A stretch of DNA of 6,033 bases, from positions 1 to 6,033 of the forward strand of contig PQAQ01000055.1 in NCBI GenBank assembly GCA_003105305.1. The letters are read 5' to 3'. The translations under genes and the position numbers were made by a program. This stretch comes from Candidatus Methylomirabilota bacterium (GTDB lineage Bacteria > Methylomirabilota > Methylomirabilia > Methylomirabilales > Methylomirabilaceae). This document shows, in pieces, positions 1 to 6,033 of the stretch; position 1 is the first letter of the stretch; the number at the start of each line of letters is the position of its first letter. The notes beneath the pieces were generated by a model. The model searched no databases, was not told where the DNA came from, and saw only the letters and a list, made by a program, of their open reading frames with translations.

Positions 1-2238
1 ATGATCATGCGGATGCTCAAGATGCCGGACGGGCGGGTGAAGGTCCTGGTTCAGGGCCTGTCTCGCGCAAAGGTCATCGGGATTGAGCGGCGGGAGCCCT
101 ACTTTGAGGCGAGGATCTCCGAGGTCCCCGAATCGGATCTGGTCGCATCGGCGGTTGAGGTCGAGGCCATGATCCGTTCGGTCAAAGAGTTGGTGGGTAA
201 GGGCGTCGCCCTCGGAAAGCAGATCTCGTCGGATGTGGTGACGATCATCAATAACCTTGACCATCCGGGACGTCTGGCCGACCTCGTGGCCAGTCACCTG
301 GATCTGAAAATGGAACAGGCCCAGGAGGTGCTGGAGCTGTTCGATCCGATCCCGCGTCTGAGGCGGGTGAGTGAGTTGCTGAGCAAGGAACTGGAGGTAC
401 TCGAGGTACAACATCGCATCCAGAGTCAGGCTCGCGAAGAGATGGATAAAACGCATCGGGAGTACTACCTCCGCGAGCAGTTGAAGGCAATCCAGAAAGA
501 GCTGGGTGAGACGGACGACCGAAGCCAGGAACTGAAGGAGTTGGAGCAGAGGATCCGGAAGGCCAAGATGCCTGAAGCGGTCGAGTCCGAGGCGAAGGCG
601 CAGCTCGGCCGGCTCAGCCGGATGCACCCAGACGCGGCGGAGGCCTCTGTCATCCGGACCTATCTGGACTGGTTGATCGAACTGCCGTGGAATCGACCAA
701 CCAAGGACAAACTGTCGATCAAGCAGGCATCCAAAATCCTCAACGAGGACCACTACGACCTCGAAAAGGTCAAGGAGCGAATCCTCGAATACCTGGCCGT
801 TCGCAAGTTAAAAAAGAAGATGAAGGGACCGATCCTGTGCTTTGTCGGCCCGCCAGGGGTGGGAAAAACCTCGCTTGGCCGGTCCATCGCCCGCGCCCTG
901 GGACGCAAGTTTATCCGAATCTCATTGGGTGGGGTCCGCGACGAGGCGGAGATCCGCGGCCACCGGCGGACGTACATCGGGGCGCTGCCCGGTCGTGTGA
1001 TTCAGGGAATCAAGCAGGCCGGGTCGAATAATCCTGTCTTTATGATCGACGAGGTTGATAAGGTCGGGGCCGATTTTCGAGGCGATCCCTCGTCGGCCCT
1101 GCTGGAGGTGCTGGACCCAGAGCAGAACTACAGCTTCAGCGATCACTACCTCGGCGTTCCCTTTGATCTCTCGAACGTGATGTTCATCTGCACGGCCAAT
1201 CTGGCCGACCCGATCATCTCGGCCTTACGCGATCGGCTTGAGATTATCGATATCTCCGGATATACCGAGGAGGAGAAGCTGCATATCACCAAGCGCTATC
1301 TGATTCCGAGACAGTATCTGGAACACGGAATCGACGAGAAGCGCCTATTGATCGCCGACGAGGCGATCCTGAAGATGATCAACGAATACACGCGGGAGGC
1401 GGGGCTCCGGAACCTGGAGCGGGAGGTCGCCACCATCTGCCGGAAAGTCGCCCGCCTTGTGGCGGAAGGACAGAAGGGGCAGACCAAGGTGACGGCGGCG
1501 GCACTGCAACGGTTCTTGGGCGCGCCGAAGTTTCTGGCCGATCCGGAACAGGAGGCCGACGAGGTCGGCGTCGCGACGGGTCTCGCGTGGACGCAGACGG
1601 GCGGCGACATCATCTACATCGAGTGCAGCATCCTGCGCGGGAAGGGCAACCTCGCGCTGACGGGTCACCTGGGCGAGGTGATGAAGGAATCGGCGCAGGC
1701 GGCGCTGAGCTATGCGCGGTCGCGGTCCGCTAATCTGGGAATCAAGGATGACGTCTTCGCCAAATACGATATCCATATCCATGTACCGGCCGGCGCGATC
1801 CCCAAGGACGGCCCGTCGGCCGGCATCACGATGGCCGTTGCGCTGCTGTCGGCCCTGACCAAGGTCCCCGTGAGGCGGGACGTGGCGATGACCGGCGAGG
1901 TGACCCTGCGCGGCAAGGTCCTGCCGATCGGCGGGATCAAGGAAAAGGCGCTGGCGGCGCGACGAATGGGCATCCACACGGTCGTGGTCCCGGCGAGAAA
2001 CGACAAGGATGTGAAGGAACTCCCTGCCAACGTCAAGCGGGGCATGGAGTTCGTGTTTGTCGACCACATGGACCAGGTGCTCGAGATCGCCCTGGCCAAG
2101 CGGACACGGGCCAAGCGGCGTCCTGATGTGGCCCTCAGCGCCAAGCGTGGAGCGGTCTCCGCGCCGGGGCTCAGGGCGCACTCGCCCAGGCGCCTGAATC
2201 CCGGGACGTCCGGACGGGAGACGCAGACCGGTGTCTGA
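1..2238 (+). CDS. lon: ATP-dependent Lon protease (LonA type), 5'-truncated by window edge
   Basis: Cytoplasmic AAA+ serine protease that unfolds and degrades misfolded and short-lived regulatory proteins as a ring-shaped hexamer. The 745 visible residues start inside the N-terminal substrate-binding domain. By comparison with E. coli Lon about 73-75 residues are missing, so the ATG at position 1 is an internal codon, not the start. Order seen: end of the N domain and its helical, coiled-coil part (to about residue 205, including [16 protein letters not shown] at 155-170); AAA+ module with Walker A GPPGVGKT (283-290), Walker B MIDEVDK (348-354), sensor-1 region VMFICTAN (393-400) and sensor-2 region GLRNLERE (468-475); then the protease domain with PKDGPSAG (601-608). 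The Ser-Lys dyad is Ser606 and Lys649 (in GGIKEK), with the family spacing of 43 residues. All key residues are present, so it should be active. The core ends near residue 700; a tail of about 45 residues rich in Arg, Lys, Pro and Gly follows, which is longer than usual. The stop codon lies inside the start of the RNase J gene, suggesting co-translation. Family assignment is essentially certain. Confidence 0.97.
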   Translation: MIMRMLKMPDGRVKVLVQGLSRAKVIGIERREPYFEARISEVPESDLVASAVEVEAMIRSVKELVGKGVALGKQISSDVVTIINNLDHPGRLADLVASHLDLKMEQAQEVLELFDPIPRLRRVSELLSKELEVLEVQHRIQSQAREEMDKTHREYYLREQLKAIQKELGETDDRSQELKELEQRIRKAKMPEAVESEAKAQLGRLSRMHPDAAEASVIRTYLDWLIELPWNRPTKDKLSIKQASKILNEDHYDLEKVKERILEYLAVRKLKKKMKGPILCFVGPPGVGKTSLGRSIARALGRKFIRISLGGVRDEAEIRGHRRTYIGALPGRVIQGIKQAGSNNPVFMIDEVDKVGADFRGDPSSALLEVLDPEQNYSFSDHYLGVPFDLSNVMFICTANLADPIISALRDRLEIIDISGYTEEEKLHITKRYLIPRQYLEHGIDEKRLLIADEAILKMINEYTREAGLRNLEREVATICRKVARLVAEGQKGQTKVTAAALQRFLGAPKFLADPEQEADEVGVATGLAWTQTGGDIIYIECSILRGKGNLALTGHLGEVMKESAQAALSYARSRSANLGIKDDVFAKYDIHIHVPAGAIPKDGPSAGITMAVALLSALTKVPVRRDVAMTGEVTLRGKVLPIGGIKEKALAARRMGIHTVVVPARNDKDVKELPANVKRGMEFVFVDHMDQVLEIALAKRTRAKRRPDVALSAKRGAVSAPGLRAHSPRRLNPGTSGRETQTGV
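2216..2220 (+). promoter_or_regulatory. Weak ribosome binding site for rnj
   Basis: GGGAG lies 10 bases before the GTG at 2231, inside the 3' end of lon. The match to the anti-Shine-Dalgarno sequence is only moderate and the spacing is slightly long. Together with the 8-base overlap this suggests that rnj translation depends at least partly on ribosomes finishing lon. The start choice is otherwise well constrained: an in-frame TGA at 2195-2197 leaves GTG 2231 as the first normal start codon, and the next ATG (2294) would remove the conserved PLGGLGEIG strand at the N-terminus. Confidence 0.5.
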
Positions 2239-3895
2239 TACTCAAGCGGTCCGTATCGTCCCCCTGGGAGGTCTGGGGGAGATCGGTTTGAATATGACGG
2301 TCGTCGAGACCGCGACCGACCTGATGGTGATCGATGCCGGGTTGATGTTTCCGGACGAGGAGATGTTCGGAATCGACCATGTGATCCCGGATATGAGCTA
2401 CCTGTTTGCGCATCGAGACAAGATTCGGGCGGTGCTGCTGACGCATGGCCACGAGGATCACACCGGCGCGCTCCCGTATCTGCTGCGCGAAATCAAGGTT
2501 CCGGTCTATGGCACCCGCCTCTCGCTGGGGCTCGCGGCGGAGAAACTGAAGGAGGCGGATCTCCTGGCCGACGTCGACCTCAAGGCCGTTCGGCCCCGCG
2601 ATCGCCTGCAGTTCGGCCTTTTTGACGTGGAGTTCCTTCAGGTCTGCCATAGTATTCCCGACGGTGTAGCGCTGGCGATCGGGACCCCCGCCGGCTTGAT
2701 CGTACACACCGGCGATTTCAAATTCGACCAGAGCCCGGTCGACGTCCAGCTTACCGATTACCGGCGGCTGGCCGAGCTCGGGGATGCCGGTGTGCTGGCC
2801 CTGCTATCCGACAGCACGAATGCGGGCCGGGACGGTTTCACGCCGTCGGAGCAGGTAGTAGGGCGGGCATTCGACGCGATCTTTCGAGAGGCGCAGGGAC
2901 GGATAATCGTAGCCTGTTTTGCCTCCAACATCCATCGCATCCAACAGATCTTCGATGCGGCAGCCGCGTTGGGAAAGCGGGTGGCAGTGTGCGGAAAGAG
3001 TATGGTGGCCAATACGCGGATCGCCGCAGAGTTGGGACGGCTTCGGATACCCGACGACCTGCTTGTGAGTCTGGACGAGCTGGAACGGCTGCCGGTCGGC
3101 CGGCGGGTGATTGTCACCACCGGGAGCCAGGGCGAGCCGCTGTCCGCTATCGCCAGAATGGCCGTCGCGGAGCACAAACAGGTCCAGGTGTCACCCGGCG
3201 ATACCGTGGTCTTTTCGGCGCGCGTCATTCCGGGCAACGAAAAATCGATCGCGCGAACGATTAACGGCCTGTACCGACAGGGCGCCCGTGTCACCACCGA
3301 GGACACGGCGCAGGTCCACGTCTCGGGACACGCGAGTCGGGAAGAACTGAAGCTGATGCTGAATCTGACCCGTCCGACCTTCTTCGTGCCGATTCATGGC
3401 GAGTATCGCCACTTGCGCCTGCACGCCCAGATCGCGCAGGAGGTCGGGGTATCGGAAGCCCGAACTCTTGTGATCGAGGACGGCGATATCCTGGAGTTCG
3501 ATAGCGCCGGCGCTCGGGTCGTCGGCAAGGCGTCTGTCGGTCGGATCTTCGTTGACGGAAAGGGGATCGGAGATGTCAGCGACGCCGTCATTCGCGATCG
3601 GCAGCGGTTGGCGGAGGAGGGGGTCGTGGTTGTGGCGCTTGCCGTCGATCAATACTGTCACAAGCTGGTGACGGGACCCCAGGTGGTCTGCAGCGGGTTC
3701 GTCCATGCCCAGGGCTCAAACGCCCTGACCGACGGCATCAAAGCGCTGGTCTCCTCCGTGCTGGAAAGCGCGTCCGAAGACGACCGAACCGACCTGCGCC
3801 TCATGGAGCAACGGATCAAGACGGCGGTCAAAAAGCAGTTGCAAAAGGAGATCGAGCGGCGACCGATGATCCTGTCGGTTATCGTAGAGGTATGA
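2231..3895 (+). CDS. rnj: Ribonuclease J (metallo-beta-lactamase / beta-CASP family)
   Basis: Cytoplasmic zinc-dependent RNase with 5'-to-3' exonuclease and endonuclease activity, used in mRNA decay and in maturation of rRNA and other RNAs. The protein is complete at 554 residues, almost the same length as B. subtilis RNase J1. The N-terminus has the typical [11 protein letters not shown] (11-21). Metal-binding motifs are THGHEDH (71-77: His72, His74, Asp76, His77), His140 in CHSIPD, and Asp162 in HTGDFKFD. The beta-CASP insert follows, with LLSDSTN (191-197), FASNIHR (230-236), TGSQGEP (297-303) and [10 protein letters not shown] (328-337). HVSGHAS (363-369) and PIHGEYRHL (387-395, His389) complete the active site and 5'-phosphate pocket. 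Residues from about 460 to 554 form the C-terminal domain seen in RNase J and absent from shorter beta-CASP enzymes such as RNase Z-like or archaeal CPSF proteins. Translation starts at a GTG inside the end of lon; the stop is 15 bases before ftsK. Only one paralogue is visible, so RNase J1 and J2 types cannot be told apart by context, but the intact active site argues for the catalytic form. Confidence 0.97.
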   Translation: MSDTQAVRIVPLGGLGEIGLNMTVVETATDLMVIDAGLMFPDEEMFGIDHVIPDMSYLFAHRDKIRAVLLTHGHEDHTGALPYLLREIKVPVYGTRLSLGLAAEKLKEADLLADVDLKAVRPRDRLQFGLFDVEFLQVCHSIPDGVALAIGTPAGLIVHTGDFKFDQSPVDVQLTDYRRLAELGDAGVLALLSDSTNAGRDGFTPSEQVVGRAFDAIFREAQGRIIVACFASNIHRIQQIFDAAAALGKRVAVCGKSMVANTRIAAELGRLRIPDDLLVSLDELERLPVGRRVIVTTGSQGEPLSAIARMAVAEHKQVQVSPGDTVVFSARVIPGNEKSIARTINGLYRQGARVTTEDTAQVHVSGHASREELKLMLNLTRPTFFVPIHGEYRHLRLHAQIAQEVGVSEARTLVIEDGDILEFDSAGARVVGKASVGRIFVDGKGIGDVSDAVIRDRQRLAEEGVVVVALAVDQYCHKLVTGPQVVCSGFVHAQGSNALTDGIKALVSSVLESASEDDRTDLRLMEQRIKTAVKKQLQKEIERRPMILSVIVEV

Positions 3896-3904
3896 GGAAG
3901 GAGG
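3895..3904 (+). promoter_or_regulatory. Strong Shine-Dalgarno sequence for ftsK
   Basis: AGGAAGGAGG overlaps the last base of the rnj stop codon and contains AAGGAGG, a full match to the anti-Shine-Dalgarno end of 16S rRNA. It lies 6 bases before ATG 3911, close to ideal spacing. This decides the ftsK start: the GTG directly before it (3908) would be only 3 bases from the motif, and the later ATGs at 3926 and 3938 would be too far. It implies that ftsK is translated efficiently and independently of rnj even though the two share a transcript. Confidence 0.85.
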
Positions 3905-3910
3905 CCGGTG

Positions 3911-6033
3911 ATGGCGACTGAAAGTATGCCGGGGTCGATGTCGACCCAAGGGACCCCGCGTGGAGGGAGTCGATCGGCGGAGACCCAGATTGTCTCGCAT
4001 CCCAAAACACATGAGGCATTGGGCATCCTCGGAATTGCAGTTGCCCTCTTCCTGCTGGCGAGTCTGCTGTCCCACAATTCCCTCGATCCCTCATTCTTCA
4101 GTTCCGGGGACGGTTCCGGGCGCCAGGTGCACAATTATGGGGGGCGATGGGGGGCAGAGCTGTCCGGCGATCTTCTGGAGATATTCGGGGTCGGCGCGCT
4201 GGCCTTGCCCCTTTTTCTCATGCTGTTCAGTTGGCGATATCTCAGCGCAAAGACCGCACCGGGTGTGGTCTGGGAGCTGGTCGGGTGCGGACTGCTGCTG
4301 GTGAGTGTGGGATTGCTGGCTCAACTGTGTGTCGAAACGGGCCTGCTCGACGGACGAAGCTGGGAACGTCCAGGCGGTTTTGTCGGCGAGGAATTCCATC
4401 GGTTCTTCAGCCCTCTGGCGGGCCGGGTCGGTCTGCCGCTGCTGGGGCTGACGAGCCTCCTCATCGGTGTGGTGTGTCTGGGCGGTCGGCCGCTTTCTGG
4501 TATCGCCGTTGGGTACCGGCATGTCATGGATCGGGTGCTGACTCGCATAAAGGAACGGCAAGCGGCCAAGGCGCAACTGCCCCGTCGAATCCGGCCGCCC
4601 TATACTCCTGCCGCCGAGGAAGAGCCCAGGATCGAGCGCCGATCGGCTCCTGTCGTAACGGTCGAGCCTGTCGACGTCGGGGCGATTCATGAATCGCCCC
4701 GACCGCTACCGGCAGTCACGACAGCCGATGATCTTCCTCATCAGGAATCCTTTCCCTTTGCGGCGCCGGAAGGGGGCTTTCAGAATCCGCCGCTCGCGTT
4801 GCTCGATCTGCCGACGGCGGCCGAAAGCGGGCTCTCCGATGAGGAGCGGGAGGCGAACGCCGCGATCCTCGAGCGCAAGCTGCTGGATTTCGGGGTCGAG
4901 GGAAGGGTCACGCAGGCTCAACCGGGACCCGTCATCACCCGATATGAGATCGAACCCGGACCGGGGATCAAGATCAACCGGATCGTCGCGTTAGCCGACG
5001 ATCTGGCGTTGGCGCTGCGGGCGCTGAGTGTGCGCGTGGTGGCGCCGATTCCAGGAAAGGCGGTGGTGGGCGTAGAGATCCCGAACCGCCGGCGCGCGGT
5101 CGTGCACCTGCGCGAGTTGTTGACGTCCCGGGCATTTGAGGGCTCTGCGGCGCACCTGCCCCTCGCCCTCGGGAAGGATATCGCCGGCGAGCCGTATGTG
5201 GTCGACCTCGGGCAGATGCCGCATCTGCTCATCGCCGGGGCGACCGGTTCCGGCAAAAGTGTCTGCCTCAATGCGCTGATTGTCAGCCTGTTGTACAAGG
5301 CGACCGCCGAAAACATACGTTTGCTGCTGATCGATCCGAAGCGGGTGGAGCTCTCGGTCTACGACGGAATACCGCATCTGGCTGAACGGGTCGTCTGCGA
5401 TCCGAAGGAGGCGGCGAAGCGGCTTCAGCGCCTGGTGATCCACATGGAGGGGCGATACAAGCTGTTTGCCAGGTTGGGGGCCAGAAATATCGTCAGTTAT
5501 AACCGGCTGGTTCGAATCGCCAGGCGGGAAGGCGGCGGCGAGGTCTTCCAGCCGCTCCCCTACTTGGTGGTGGTGATCGACGAACTGGCCGACCTGATGC
5601 TGACCGCCGCCGCCGACGTGGAACGGGCCATTGCCAGGCTGGCCCAGATGGCCAGGGCGGTGGGCATCCATCTGATCGTGGCGACGCAACGCCCATCGGT
5701 CGATGTCATTACCGGGATCATCAAGGCCAATTTCCCGGCCAGGCTCGCATTCCAGGTCGCCTCGAAGGTCGATTCCCGGACGATCCTCGACATGAACGGC
5801 GCCGAGCAACTGTTGGGCGACGGCGATATGTTGTTTATCCCGCCTGCAAGCTCAAAGCCGCATCGGATTCATGGATCGTTTGTATCCGATATCGAGATCA
5901 AGCGCGTGGTCGATTTTCTGAAGGCGCAGGGGAAGGCCGAAGAGTTTCCATGGTCGCTGCTGCCCGCCGAGGAGGAGCAGGAGTCGTCAGGAAACGAAGA
6001 GGACGAACTGTACCGGCAGGCGGTCGATCTGGT
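3911..6033 (+). CDS. ftsK: DNA translocase FtsK/SpoIIIE, 3' end beyond window
   Basis: Septum-anchored, ATP-driven double-stranded DNA pump that clears and aligns the chromosome terminus during cell division and, in many bacteria, activates XerCD at dif. The reading frame is open from ATG 3911 to the window end (707 codons plus two bases) with no stop or frameshift. A hydrophilic leader of about 36 residues precedes four likely membrane helices at about 38-53, 89-107, 118-138 and 171-191, the FtsK 4TM anchor. A short Pro/Glu/Arg-rich linker follows (about 210-305), far shorter than the one in E. coli FtsK. The alpha domain is next, containing RYEIEPGPGIKI (344-355) and APIPGK (378-383). The RecA-like motor has Walker A GATGSGKS (443-450), DPKRVELSVY (475-484), Walker B LVVVIDE (552-558), ATQRPSVDVITG (591-602) and KVDSRTILD (619-627). 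The visible end is an acidic stretch (about 684-700) that normally leads into the winged-helix gamma domain, which must lie downstream. The linker-coding region contains a perfect 28-base palindrome. The gene follows rnj by 15 bases and appears to be in the same operon. Confidence 0.96.
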   Translation, partial: MATESMPGSMSTQGTPRGGSRSAETQIVSHPKTHEALGILGIAVALFLLASLLSHNSLDPSFFSSGDGSGRQVHNYGGRWGAELSGDLLEIFGVGALALPLFLMLFSWRYLSAKTAPGVVWELVGCGLLLVSVGLLAQLCVETGLLDGRSWERPGGFVGEEFHRFFSPLAGRVGLPLLGLTSLLIGVVCLGGRPLSGIAVGYRHVMDRVLTRIKERQAAKAQLPRRIRPPYTPAAEEEPRIERRSAPVVTVEPVDVGAIHESPRPLPAVTTADDLPHQESFPFAAPEGGFQNPPLALLDLPTAAESGLSDEEREANAAILERKLLDFGVEGRVTQAQPGPVITRYEIEPGPGIKINRIVALADDLALALRALSVRVVAPIPGKAVVGVEIPNRRRAVVHLRELLTSRAFEGSAAHLPLALGKDIAGEPYVVDLGQMPHLLIAGATGSGKSVCLNALIVSLLYKATAENIRLLLIDPKRVELSVYDGIPHLAERVVCDPKEAAKRLQRLVIHMEGRYKLFARLGARNIVSYNRLVRIARREGGGEVFQPLPYLVVVIDELADLMLTAAADVERAIARLAQMARAVGIHLIVATQRPSVDVITGIIKANFPARLAFQVASKVDSRTILDMNGAEQLLGDGDMLFIPPASSKPHRIHGSFVSDIEIKRVVDFLKAQGKAEEFPWSLLPAEEEQESSGNEEDELYRQAVDL
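4676..4703. repeat. Perfect 28-bp palindrome inside ftsK linker region
   Basis: Both arms are 14 bases with no spacer and no mismatch; the left arm is GTCGGGGCGATTCA and the right arm is its exact reverse complement, with the centre between 4689 and 4690. As RNA it can fold into a 12-bp stem with a four-base loop. Pairing continues imperfectly outward to about 4666-4713 (6 of 10 further positions match). It is exactly in codon register and encodes ftsK residues 256-265 (VGAIHESPRP), in the disordered linker where insertions are tolerated. No U-run follows, so it is not a standard terminator. The GGGGCG...CGCCCC arms recall the REP-like dispersed palindromes of many bacterial genomes. No second copy is visible here, so its repeat status is inferred. 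Confidence 0.75.

Noticed and set aside
1..3. ATG at the first base of the window as the true lon start
   Set aside because: The residues from here match the interior of the Lon N-terminal domain, and about 75 residues of the normal domain would be missing. The window simply begins inside the gene.
393..409. Near-tandem GAGGTAC-TC-GAGGTAC in lon
   Set aside because: It is a short two-copy repeat encoding the repeated Leu-Glu-Val residues of the Lon helical region, so protein-level constraint explains it.
1639..1646. GGGAAGGG, matching the E. coli FtsK-orienting (KOPS) consensus; a second copy at 4900-4907 on the same strand
   Set aside because: About one such match is expected by chance in 6 kb of DNA this GC-rich. 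Both lie in conserved codons, and KOPS usage in this organism is unknown.
1345..2181. Long open frame on the minus strand (278 codons) opposite the lon protease domain
   Set aside because: It lies entirely opposite a confidently identified gene. Its translation is rich in Arg, His, Asp and Gln, as expected for an antisense shadow of GC-rich coding sequence, and shows no recognisable domain.
4147..4692. Plus-strand open frame of 181 codons overlapping the ftsK membrane and linker region
   Set aside because: It is out of frame with ftsK, which is continuous here and encodes four plausible membrane helices. The alternative translation is Arg/Gly/Ala-rich with no recognisable features or good ribosome binding site.
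4991..5809. Long open frame on the minus strand (272 codons) opposite the ftsK motor domain
   Set aside because: It is the antisense shadow of conserved FtsK motifs, with His/Arg/Gln/Asp-rich low-complexity translation and no family resemblance.

Overview
The window is a contiguous, GC-rich (roughly 60% G+C) bacterial chromosomal segment, read entirely on the + strand. It carries three tightly packed housekeeping genes. In order they are a LonA-type ATP-dependent protease (5' end outside the window), a complete ribonuclease J, and an FtsK/SpoIIIE-type DNA translocase (3' end outside the window). Taxonomy cannot be fixed from this. LonA plus RNase J plus a short-linker FtsK at this base composition fits a high-GC Gram-negative or deep-branching phylum such as Methylomirabilota (NC10) or a deltaproteobacterial relative, but this is only a guess.

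Layout: positions 1-2238 hold lon, complete from the end of its N-terminal substrate-binding domain to the stop, with an unusual basic tail of about 45 residues. Its last 8 bases overlap the GTG start of rnj (2231-3895). After a 15-base gap filled by a near-perfect Shine-Dalgarno sequence, ftsK begins at 3911 and runs off the window end at 6033. I found no stop or frameshift in its 707 visible codons. No intergenic stretch exceeds 15 bases, and I see no terminator or separate promoter, so the three genes look like one transcription unit.

The three proteins act in protein quality control (Lon), RNA maturation and decay (RNase J), and chromosome segregation at the division septum (FtsK). All visible catalytic motifs are intact. 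RNase J next to an FtsK/SpoIIIE gene recalls the rnjB-spoIIIE neighbourhood of Bacillus subtilis (from memory), whereas lon directly upstream is a less familiar arrangement.

The most unusual non-coding-type signal is a perfect 28-base palindrome (4676-4703) inside the ftsK coding sequence. It lies in the region encoding the disordered linker between membrane domain and motor. It is far too long to expect by chance in 6 kb and looks like a REP-like dispersed palindrome or a strong intragenic RNA hairpin. I found no evidence of a novel multigene system; the rest of the window is ordinary core-genome sequence.
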